10,879 bases of DNA from DASRHY01 sp046765875 (GTDB lineage: Bacteria; Actinomycetota; Actinomycetes; Propionibacteriales; Kribbellaceae), in NCBI GenBank assembly GCA_046765875.1, contig JBKPSJ010000204.1, positions 1 to 10,879 on the forward strand. The letters are read 5' to 3'. Made by a program: the position numbers and the translations under genes. Shown here one piece after another: positions 1 through 5,884 of the stretch. Under the pieces are notes generated by a model. The model made no database searches. It was not told the DNA's origin and saw only the letters and a list, made by a program, of their open reading frames with translations. Positions within the stretch are counted from its first letter, which is position 1. Each line of letters begins with the position of its first letter.

Positions 1-16
1 CGGTACGGTTGCGGAC

Positions 17-814
17 GTGGACAGTGTTGTCAGCCGTCGCACCCCACTCGACCGGGCTCAGACCGCGAAGGCGAGCCGGACCTGGTGGGACGCCAATGCG
101 GGCGACTACCACGCGGAGCACGGCGAGTTCCTCGGTGATGCCAGGTTCATCTGGTGTCCCGAAGGGGTCGACGAGGCCGATGCGCAGTTGCTCGGCCCGG
201 TCCGCGGCAAGCGGGTGCTGGAGATCGGCTGCGGTGCCGCCCAGTGCTCGCGCTGGCTGGCCTCGCAGGGTGCCGACGTGGCCGGGTTCGACATCGCGGC
301 CGGGCAGATCGAGATCGCGCGCGAGTTGGACCGGCGGACCGGCATCCAGACACGGACGGTGGTCGCGGACGCCGAGGCGATCCCGTTCGCGGACGCGAGC
401 TTCGACCTGGCCTGCTCGGCGTTCGGGGCGGTCCCGTTCGTCGCCGACGCTGGCCGGGCGCTGGCCGAGACCGCGCGGGTGCTGCGGCCGGGCGGCCGCC
501 TGGTGTTCTCGGTGACCCATCCGCTGCGCTGGGCGATGCCCGATGACCCGTCACCGGCCGGGCTGCGGATCACCGGGTCGTACTTCGACCGAACCCCGTA
601 CGTCGAGGTCGACGACACCGGTACGCCGGTCTATGTCGAGCACCACCGGACCCTCGGCGACTGGATCCGGGCGCTCACCTCGGCCGGATTCGTCGTCGAC
701 GACCTGGTCGAGCCGGAGTGGCCGGCCGGGCACGACCGGATCTGGGGCGGCTGGGGACCAGAACGCGGCCGCCTCGTCCCCGGCACGGCCATCTGGCTGG
801 CGCGCCGGGGTTAG
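17..814 (+). CDS. Class I SAM-dependent methyltransferase (MT1)
   Basis: A 265-residue cytoplasmic protein with a Rossmann-type methyltransferase fold. Seen: motif I LEIGCGAAQ at residues 68-76 (SAM glycine loop), acidic D92 in AGFDIAAGQ ending strand 2, D118 in VVADAEAIPF (adenine-side motif), and RVLRPGG at 154-160 before strand 5. The N-terminal WWDANAGDYHAEHGEFLG and DARFIWCPEG segments are, from memory, typical of a common actinobacterial subfamily of unknown substrate. The start is GTG at 17, the only in-frame start codon near the edge. No Shine-Dalgarno sequence is visible in the 16 preceding bases and the frame stays open to base 2, so the true start could lie upstream of the window. 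Its stop overlaps that of the DUF3068 gene on the other strand. A small-molecule, lipid or sugar acceptor is possible; the sequence does not say which. The fold call is firm, the function is not. Confidence 0.88.
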   Translation: MDSVVSRRTPLDRAQTAKASRTWWDANAGDYHAEHGEFLGDARFIWCPEGVDEADAQLLGPVRGKRVLEIGCGAAQCSRWLASQGADVAGFDIAAGQIEIARELDRRTGIQTRTVVADAEAIPFADASFDLACSAFGAVPFVADAGRALAETARVLRPGGRLVFSVTHPLRWAMPDDPSPAGLRITGSYFDRTPYVEVDDTGTPVYVEHHRTLGDWIRALTSAGFVVDDLVEPEWPAGHDRIWGGWGPERGRLVPGTAIWLARRG

Positions 815-1956
815 TACTCCGCCGGCCCGGGCTCGGGCGGTGGTGGAGAGCCGGCGCGGCGGCGTGCCCGCGGGCGACGGAACTGCAAGAAGGCCGCCAC
901 CGCGAGCAGCACGATGCCGAGTATCAGCGTGACCAGCGGCACGGTCGACTTGATCAGCGTGAGTTGCGCCGCCTTGCTCTTGTAGTCGCCGCCGTCGCGG
1001 CCGTCCGGCTCCTTACCGCCGCTGACGTTCTTCGTCACCGTCGCGTCGGTGTAGGTGAAGGTGGCGTCGGTGGCGATGGCGCGGGCCTCGCCCTGGTACT
1101 GCAGGGTCGAGTACTGCTTGTCGGCGGCCTTGATGATCGCGCCGGTGACCGGCTCGACCCAGATGGTGCGAGTGCTCTTGTAGTCCCGTTCCACCGTGAC
1201 CCCGCCCTGACCCGGGAGCTTCAAGGCAGAGCGCGGTACGCCCTCGATCTCGGAGATCTTGGTGGTCGGGATCTCCTGTACGAACTTGTACGTGTTCAGG
1301 CCCTGGATCTTCTCCTCGCCCTTGTACTCGATCGGCCAGGCCTTGCGGGTGTTCAGCTCCCAGAACTGGTACGTCTTCTTCTGGGTGTCGAACGGGAACT
1401 TCAGCACCAGACCCTTGTGGCCCTCGAAGGGCGGCCGGCCCTCCGTCGGGCCCTTGTCGTCGGCGAAGTCCTTCTCTGCCGGGTCGTCGAAGCTCGTCGA
1501 GACGAACTCGCCGTCGGCGGGATTCGCCGGTTGCCACGCGACCGACTCGCCGGTCCTCGCGTCCAGTACCATCCGCTCAAGGCTGAAGGACCGGGGCAGC
1601 TTGGCCGGGTCGCTCGAGTCGTCCGGCATCACGAAGCCGGGCTTGTCGGTGACGATCGCCATGTCGTACACGACCACTTTGCGGTTGAGGTCCTTGCTGG
1701 CCTGCTCGGACAGATCCCGGTACGCCTTCACCGTCCGGACCGGCTCGAGATCGACGGTGATCTCGCTGAGCGTGGCGGTGTCGAAGACCTTGGCGCCCTC
1801 AGGTCCGGACGCGGCGATCACCTCGGTGAACTGGTCGTTCGGCGCCACCGCCAGCGCCGGGTAGGCGTAGAACCGCGACAACGCCGCGACCCCCAAGCAG
1901 AACACTCCCGCCGCGACGAGCACAGCAGTGAGCACAGCCCGGCTACGGTTTCGCAC
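811..1956 (-). CDS. DUF3068 (PorA-family-named) membrane-anchored envelope protein
   Basis: A 381-residue protein with an N-terminal membrane segment (about residues 8-26), a large extracytoplasmic region (about 30-335), a second membrane helix (about 338-358) and a short Arg-rich then Pro-rich cytoplasmic tail. The extracytoplasmic part carries segments I recognise from DUF3068: GLVLKFPFDTQKKTYQFWE around 182-200, and YKGEEKIQGLNTYKFVQEI around 211-229. The family is actinobacterial and often labelled PorA family; no true function is established to my knowledge. Mycobacterial Rv0227c is a member next to a methyltransferase, a glycosyltransferase and an acyltransferase, as here. The start is GTG at 1956, supported by GGGAGGG four bases upstream (1961-1967). 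The gene is monocistronic and divergent from the operon at 2113. A role as an envelope assembly or scaffold factor is inference. Confidence 0.88.
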   Translation of the reverse strand: MRNRSRAVLTAVLVAAGVFCLGVAALSRFYAYPALAVAPNDQFTEVIAASGPEGAKVFDTATLSEITVDLEPVRTVKAYRDLSEQASKDLNRKVVVYDMAIVTDKPGFVMPDDSSDPAKLPRSFSLERMVLDARTGESVAWQPANPADGEFVSTSFDDPAEKDFADDKGPTEGRPPFEGHKGLVLKFPFDTQKKTYQFWELNTRKAWPIEYKGEEKIQGLNTYKFVQEIPTTKISEIEGVPRSALKLPGQGGVTVERDYKSTRTIWVEPVTGAIIKAADKQYSTLQYQGEARAIATDATFTYTDATVTKNVSGGKEPDGRDGGDYKSKAAQLTLIKSTVPLVTLILGIVLLAVAAFLQFRRPRARRRAGSPPPPEPGPAEY

Positions 1957-1960
1957 GTCA

Positions 1961-1967
1961 CCCTCCC
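1961..1967 (-). promoter_or_regulatory. Ribosome binding site of the DUF3068 gene
   Basis: On the minus strand GGGAGGG lies four bases before the GTG at 1956. It is a strong Shine-Dalgarno match and decides this start. Confidence 0.75.
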
Positions 1968-1986
1968 GGTGGACCTGATCGGGCGG

Positions 1987-2016
1987 ACGCTACCAGCCGG
2001 TAAGGCACTCTGGCCA
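1987..2016 (-). promoter_or_regulatory. Candidate promoter for the DUF3068 gene
   Basis: The minus strand has TAGCGT at 1992-1987, fitting the actinobacterial TANNNT -10 pattern. TGGCCA lies 18 bp upstream at 2016-2011 and matches TTGACA at four of six positions. It would place transcription start about 25 bp before the GTG. A short inverted repeat TACC/GGTA (1991-2002) lies across the -10/spacer boundary. The match is by eye and weak, because such hexamers arise by chance. Confidence 0.25.
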
Positions 2017-2101
2017 GACCTGCGACCACTCTTCGCGCCGGAGTCTTCCGGCACGTACCATCGGCTCACCCCGGCGGACGTGACGCCGCCAAGATCGTCC
2101 C

Positions 2102-2106
2102 GGAGA
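2102..2106 (+). promoter_or_regulatory. Ribosome binding site of MT2
   Basis: GGAGA lies six bases before the ATG at 2113. It favours this start over the open frame that continues far upstream, antisense to the DUF3068 gene. Confidence 0.6.
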
Positions 2107-2112
2107 CCACCC

Positions 2113-2871
2113 ATGTCCACTGCCAGCAGCGACCTCGACAGGCTGCGCCTGGACTGGACGCGGCTGGGCGCCGAGGACCCGCTGTGGGCGGTGCTGATCC
2201 GGCCTGGAACCCGGCACGGCGGCTGGGATCCCGACGAGTTCCTGGCCACCGGGCGCGCCGAGGTCGGTGCCGCGCTGACCAGGCTCGACGAGCTCGGCGT
2301 GCTTCCCCGGCCCGGGCGTGTGCTCGACTTCGGCTGCGGCGCGGGCCGGGCCTCGCAGGCGCTGGCCGAACATGCCGCCGAGGTGGTCGGCGTAGACGTC
2401 TCCGAGCCGATGCTCGCCACCGCGCGGCGGCTCGACCGCAGCGGCGGCCGGTGCACATTCGTGCTCAACGAGCGCCCCGATCTGTCCGTCTTCGCCGACG
2501 CCAGCTTCGACCTGGTGTACTCCAGCCTCGTCCTGCAACACCTGCCTCCGCCGCTGGCCCGGTCGTACCTGGCCGAGCTGACACGGGTGCTGCGTCCGGG
2601 TGGCGCGATGGCGGTACAGGTCGCGACCCGGCCGACGTTCAGCGTCAAGGGCCTGCTGTTCCGGTTCGCGCCGCAGCCCCTGCTCCGGTTCGGCCAGTGC
2701 CGGCTCCTCGGCTATCCCGCTCCGATGCGGATGCACCCGATCTCCGCCGCCGACTTCGCCACCACGATCGCCCGGTACGACGGCCGGTTGCTCGACAGCG
2801 TCGAAGACCCGACCTACGGCGGACACTGGATCTACCACCGCCACTTCGCGGTCCGGCAGGCCGCCTCGTGA
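2113..2871 (+). CDS. Class I SAM-dependent methyltransferase (MT2)
   Basis: A 252-residue soluble methyltransferase. Seen: motif I VLDFGCGAGRA at 70-80, D95 at the end of strand 2 in VVGVDVSEPM, DASFDLVYSSLVLQHL (129-144) around strand 4, and TRVLRPGG at 157-164. The N-terminal WDPDEFLATGRAEV segment (38-51) is shared by many methyltransferases in polysaccharide and envelope clusters, as I recall them. The frame stays open upstream to 718, but that part is antisense to DUF3068 and low in conserved content; ATG 2113 with GGAGA upstream and the typical domain spacing set the start. Its last bases overlap the next gene as GTGA (2868-2871), so the two are probably translationally coupled. A likely acceptor is a sugar or lipid intermediate used by the membrane enzymes downstream; that is inference. 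Confidence 0.87.
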   Translation: MSTASSDLDRLRLDWTRLGAEDPLWAVLIRPGTRHGGWDPDEFLATGRAEVGAALTRLDELGVLPRPGRVLDFGCGAGRASQALAEHAAEVVGVDVSEPMLATARRLDRSGGRCTFVLNERPDLSVFADASFDLVYSSLVLQHLPPPLARSYLAELTRVLRPGGAMAVQVATRPTFSVKGLLFRFAPQPLLRFGQCRLLGYPAPMRMHPISAADFATTIARYDGRLLDSVEDPTYGGHWIYHRHFAVRQAAS

Positions 2872-4718
2872 GTACAGAGGTCCGGGTACTCGGCCGCGGC
2901 ATCGGCGTGCTTGCGCTCGTCGCCACCGGGCTGACCGCGGCCCAGCTCGTCCTGCGAGCCTGGATCGGCTACCGCGGCTGGTTCAGCCTGGACGACTACG
3001 TTTTCTACACCAAGGCCGCCGAGCTGCCGCTGTTCGACCACCGGCTGCTGTTCGAGGCCTACAACAGCCACCTGATGCCGGGCGCGATGATCTGGGTCTG
3101 GCTCACCACCCGGGCGGCGCCACTCAACTTCGCCGTTGTGATGTCGACCAGCCTGCTGCTGCAGCTGGCCGTCGATCTCGCCGTCCTGTTCGTGCTGCGG
3201 CGGCTGTTCGGTCCGCGCAAGGCGATCCTGCTGCCGTATGCGTTGTTCCTGTTCACGACGATCAGCCTGCCTGCGATGTTGTGGTGGGCCGCGGCGCTCA
3301 ACCAGCTTCCGCAGCAGTTGTTCACCGCGCTGGCGGTGATCGCCCATCTCGGCTACGTGCGTGACCGGCGGGTCCGTTCGCTGGTGCTGGCCTTGCTGTC
3401 GTTGATCGCCGGACTGGCGTTCTCCGAGAAGACGGTCTTCGCCATTCCGTTGCTGTTCGCACTGACCTGGATGTTCTGCACTCCTGGTTCGCTTGTCAGC
3501 GCGTTCTTCGCCGCCCTGCGCCGGTATTGGGTCGCCTGGGCAGCGTACGCCGTGGTGCTGGTGCCATACCTGATCTACTACGTCACCCAGGTGTCGACGC
3601 CGGCGCATTCGGGAGCGACTACACGGCAAGCGGTGGATCTGCTCGACGTAATGTTGCGGCGCGGGATCCTGCCCGGTCTGCTCGGCGGCCCATGGCAGTG
3701 GGAGCCGACCGGGTGGGTCGACTCCTTTGCGGCACCACCCGCCGGGCTGCAACTGCTGGCCGCCGTTGTCGTCGCCGCGATCGTCATCGGTACGTCGCGG
3801 CGCCGGGTCAACGCGTACCGGGCCTGGCTAATGGCGGGCCTGTACCTGCTGATGTTGTACGTGACGCTGCTGCTCACCCGGGTCCAGGTCACCAGCATTG
3901 CGCTCGGTGCGGAGTACCGATACTTCACCGACTTCGCCTTCGTCGCGGCGCTCGCGCTCGGGCTGGCCACGATCCGGACCCGGCCGGAACTCGTTGCTGG
4001 GAGCAACGAACCGGTCCTGGGCAGGGTCCGGCCGCTGACCACGAGCGGGCCGGTCCTGGACGCCGAGGCCGTCCCGGTGGCCGCGGCGATGGCGGTCGGG
4101 CTGATCGCGACCTCGGCGACGTACTCGGCGTACACCTTCGGCGAGCGGTGGACGGCCAACCCGGGGAAGCCGTACTTCGCCAACGCGCGGACCGCGATCG
4201 GGCAACTCGGACCGGACGCCGTTGTGTACGACGGCAGCGTGCCGTCGGAGGTGGTGTGGCGACTGCTCTGGCCTGCCAACGTGCCCTCGCGGCTGCTGCG
4301 CCCGATCGGGTTGCGGGCAACGCCGATGGGCGAGGGTGTCGGCACCCGGCGGCTGCTCGAGTTCAGCCAGCAGGGCACCCTGCAGGACTCGCGGGTCAAC
4401 GGCCCGGTGTCGCGTCCTGGCACGTCGGCCGGTTGCGGGTACAGCGTGGGCACCGAACCGGTCCGGATCCCGCTGACCGGCGACGCCTTCTACTGGAACT
4501 GGGTGGTGCAGTTCGACCTGGTCGCGCGGACCCCCACCACGTTGACCGTCCAGGCCGGCCGCACGACCGCCGAGGTCCCGCTCGCCGCCGGGCAACGCAG
4601 CCTGTACGTGGGAGTGGTCGGCGAGGTCGACGCGGTGACCGTCAGCCGCCAGTCCGACGGACCTGACGTCTGCGTGCGCAGCCTGACCGTCGGGCTGCCG
4701 CAGCCACCGGCGTGGTGA
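2868..4718 (+). CDS. Polytopic GT-C-like membrane protein with C-terminal extracytoplasmic domain
   Basis: A 616-residue protein. About ten hydrophobic segments lie between residues 8 and 370, with one more near 402-422. The segment after TM1 reads GWFSLDDYVFYTKAAEL, placing the acidic pair D42-D43 in the first outer loop. This is the position and style of the catalytic or metal-binding acidic motif of GT-C glycosyltransferases, which use polyprenyl-phosphate sugars. H68 in YNSHLMPG and the RYFTD motif (351-355) are other candidate functional sites. Residues about 430-616 are soluble and beta-rich in appearance, with two cysteines (523, 602) that could pair outside the cell. The start is GTG 2868, overlapping the MT2 stop (GTGA); the next in-frame Met is not until residue 70. 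I do not recognise a named family. An envelope mannosyl-, arabinosyl- or other sugar transferase is the best guess; a flippase or polymerase-like protein is possible. Confidence 0.82.
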   Translation: MSTEVRVLGRGIGVLALVATGLTAAQLVLRAWIGYRGWFSLDDYVFYTKAAELPLFDHRLLFEAYNSHLMPGAMIWVWLTTRAAPLNFAVVMSTSLLLQLAVDLAVLFVLRRLFGPRKAILLPYALFLFTTISLPAMLWWAAALNQLPQQLFTALAVIAHLGYVRDRRVRSLVLALLSLIAGLAFSEKTVFAIPLLFALTWMFCTPGSLVSAFFAALRRYWVAWAAYAVVLVPYLIYYVTQVSTPAHSGATTRQAVDLLDVMLRRGILPGLLGGPWQWEPTGWVDSFAAPPAGLQLLAAVVVAAIVIGTSRRRVNAYRAWLMAGLYLLMLYVTLLLTRVQVTSIALGAEYRYFTDFAFVAALALGLATIRTRPELVAGSNEPVLGRVRPLTTSGPVLDAEAVPVAAAMAVGLIATSATYSAYTFGERWTANPGKPYFANARTAIGQLGPDAVVYDGSVPSEVVWRLLWPANVPSRLLRPIGLRATPMGEGVGTRRLLEFSQQGTLQDSRVNGPVSRPGTSAGCGYSVGTEPVRIPLTGDAFYWNWVVQFDLVARTPTTLTVQAGRTTAEVPLAAGQRSLYVGVVGEVDAVTVSRQSDGPDVCVRSLTVGLPQPPAW

Positions 4719-4756
4719 CGGCCTGGTGACGAGGTGGTGACGACGTGGTGACGACG
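4713..4756 (+). repeat. Four-copy 11-bp tandem repeat, TGGTGACGNNN, at a gene junction
   Basis: TGGTGACG occurs perfectly at 4713, 4724, 4735 and 4746. The copies are separated by variable triplets GCC, AGG and ACG, with ACG following the last. The first copy contains the final Trp codon and TGA stop of the GT-C gene; the last lies in the first codons of the acyltransferase gene. The period is 11, not a multiple of three, so each unit shifts frame. Each copy holds TGGTGA, in which a TGA stop overlaps a GTG start. This produces GTG-ACG-NNN-TGG-TGA mini-ORFs at 4715-4729, 4726-4740 and 4737-4751, and then an open frame from GTG 4748. The AGG of the second unit also creates GAGGTG (4731-4736), a Shine-Dalgarno match. 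Confidence 0.9.
4731..4736 (+). promoter_or_regulatory. Ribosome binding site of the acyltransferase gene, inside the repeat
   Basis: GAGGTG matches the anti-Shine-Dalgarno complement and lies 8 bases before GTG 4745 and 11 before GTG 4748. The better spacing favours 4745; coupling through the GTGA overlap would favour 4748. The two starts differ by one residue. Confidence 0.55.
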
Positions 4757-5884
4757 ACGCGGCCCCGCTATCCCGCCCTCGACGGCATCCGTGCGATCGC
4801 CGCTCTCGCCGTCGTCGGCACCCACGCTGCCTTCTGGACCGGCCACTACCGCGATACCACCGCGGGACTGTTGCTCGCCCGGCTCGACTTCGGCGTCGCT
4901 TTGTTCTTCGTACTGTCCGGCTTCCTGCTGTTCCAGCCGTGGGTCCGTGCCGGTGACACGGACACGCCCTCGACCCGGCGGTTCCTGTGGCACCGGGCGC
5001 TGCGCATCCTCCCGGCGTATTGGGTGGTCGTGATCGCCGTGTACCTGCTCGTGCCCTCGGGTCCCGGCTCCGGGGCGCCGGCACTGCTGCGCAACCTCAC
5101 ACTGACCCAGGTCTATGGCAACGGCTGGCTGCACGCCGACCTGACACAGATGTGGAGCCTGGCGACCGAGGTCATGTTCTACCTGCTGTTGCCCGTACTC
5201 GCCTGGGCGATGCTACGGCTCGCCCGCGGGCGGCCGCCGTGGTTGCTGGCCTGCTGCGGGGTGCTCGCCGCCGTCACCGTCGTCTGGTACGCGGTGACCC
5301 GATCGGCCGTGGTCCTCGATGCGTCGGCGGTGTACTGGCTGCCGGCCTACCTGGACTGGTTCGCCGCCGGCATGGCGCTGTCTGTGCTGGTCGTGTGGTG
5401 GGAGTCCGGCCGCGACCGTGCACCGGCCGTGCTGCGGGCGATCGCGGCGGCGCCCGGGTGCTGCTGGGTGCTGGCCGCCTGTCTGATCGCGATCGCGGCC
5501 ACCCCGATCGCCGGTGGCCCGACACTCGGCCAGTCGCTCACCAAGAACCTGCTCTACCTCGGCGCGGCCGTGGCGATCGTCGCGCCGTGCGTGCTGCGTA
5601 CCGAGCTCACCACGACCACCCGCTGGATCGGCGGGCCGGTGATGCGCCGCGTCGGGCTGATCTCGTACGAGCTGTTCCTCGTCCACCTGGTTGTGCTCGA
5701 CGGTGTCATGCGGCTGATGGACTACCCGGTCTTCACCGGCAGCCTGCTCACCGTTTTCGCGCTGACCGCGGCGCTCAGCCTGCCGCTGGCGTGGTTGTTG
5801 TATCGGCTGGTGGAGCGGCCGGCGCGCCGGCTGCGCGGGCGGGTCGGCGTGCCGCGGTCGGCGCCACAACCATCGCGATCGTGA
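4745..5884 (+). CDS. Acyltransferase-3 (OafA-type) integral membrane O-acyltransferase
   Basis: A 379-residue polytopic protein of usual length for the membrane domain of acyltransferase family 3, which transfers acyl groups (acetyl, succinyl and others) to extracytoplasmic glycans or lipids. Seen: LDGIRAIAALAVVGTH at 12-27, with the family Arg (R16) and His (H27); FFVLSGFLL at 54-62; RRFLWHRALRILPAYW at 78-93; MWSLATEVMFYLLLP at 136-150, the SLxxExxFY motif with E142; ISYELFLVHL at 306-315; and the C-terminal LVERPARR at 355-362. About ten TM helices are present. There is no fused SGNH domain, so it would need no periplasmic partner in cis. It is last in the plus-strand operon, 26 bp after the GT-C stop, through a repeat ladder. 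Its last 36 codons overlap the AftD gene on the other strand. Mycobacterial Rv0228 is a family member in a similar neighbourhood. The acyl donor and glycan target are not readable from sequence. Confidence 0.93.
   Translation: MVTTTRPRYPALDGIRAIAALAVVGTHAAFWTGHYRDTTAGLLLARLDFGVALFFVLSGFLLFQPWVRAGDTDTPSTRRFLWHRALRILPAYWVVVIAVYLLVPSGPGSGAPALLRNLTLTQVYGNGWLHADLTQMWSLATEVMFYLLLPVLAWAMLRLARGRPPWLLACCGVLAAVTVVWYAVTRSAVVLDASAVYWLPAYLDWFAAGMALSVLVVWWESGRDRAPAVLRAIAAAPGCCWVLAACLIAIAATPIAGGPTLGQSLTKNLLYLGAAVAIVAPCVLRTELTTTTRWIGGPVMRRVGLISYELFLVHLVVLDGVMRLMDYPVFTGSLLTVFALTAALSLPLAWLLYRLVERPARRLRGRVGVPRSAPQPSRS
5775..5884. other. Antisense coding overlap, acyltransferase / AftD
   Basis: The last 36 codons of both convergent genes share these 110 bases. 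On the acyltransferase side they encode its last TM helix and the conserved LVERPARR motif (residues 344-379). On the AftD side they encode the end of the last TM helix and a 29-residue tail (1349-1377), in which 28 residues are Ala, Pro, Thr, Arg or Gly. No space is left for a terminator between the genes. Confidence 0.85.

Larger units (their letters stand above)
1957..2112. other. Divergent intergenic region
   Basis: This 156-bp spacer is the only sizeable non-coding stretch in the window. It must hold the start signals for both the leftward DUF3068 gene and the rightward methyltransferase/GT-C/acyltransferase operon. On the plus strand TACCAT at 2056-2061 is a possible -10 with no convincing -35 (TTCGCG at 2032-2037 is poor). 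A short palindrome CTGGCCAG lies at 2010-2017. No riboswitch or terminator hairpin is apparent. Confidence 0.6.

Noticed and set aside
1..16. TACGGT at 4-9 as a possible -10 element for a near-leaderless MT1 message.
   Set aside because: There is too little upstream sequence to look for a -35 element or to decide whether MT1 starts at 17 or before the window.
1982..2080. Direct repeat GGCGGACG at 1982-1989 and 2073-2080 in the divergent spacer, and the palindrome CTGGCCAG at 2010-2017, as possible operators.
   Set aside because: Short GC-rich words recur by chance in this composition, the copies are 91 bp apart, and neither sits convincingly on a promoter.
718..2112. Upstream extension of the MT2 reading frame.
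   Set aside because: It would run antisense through the whole DUF3068 gene and add about 465 residues of low-information sequence. ATG 2113 has a ribosome binding site and gives a normal-length methyltransferase.
2184..2867. Upstream extension of the GT-C protein frame through MT2.
   Set aside because: The extension is an alternative frame of MT2 with Arg/Ala-rich shadow sequence. GTG 2868 gives a normal N-terminal TM helix and a classic GTGA overlap.
5484..5495. GATCGCGATC palindrome-like word as a possible origin or methylation-related site.
   Set aside because: It lies inside conserved acyltransferase coding sequence as a Leu-Ile-Ala-Ile-Ala run, is not clustered, and has no associated replication features.
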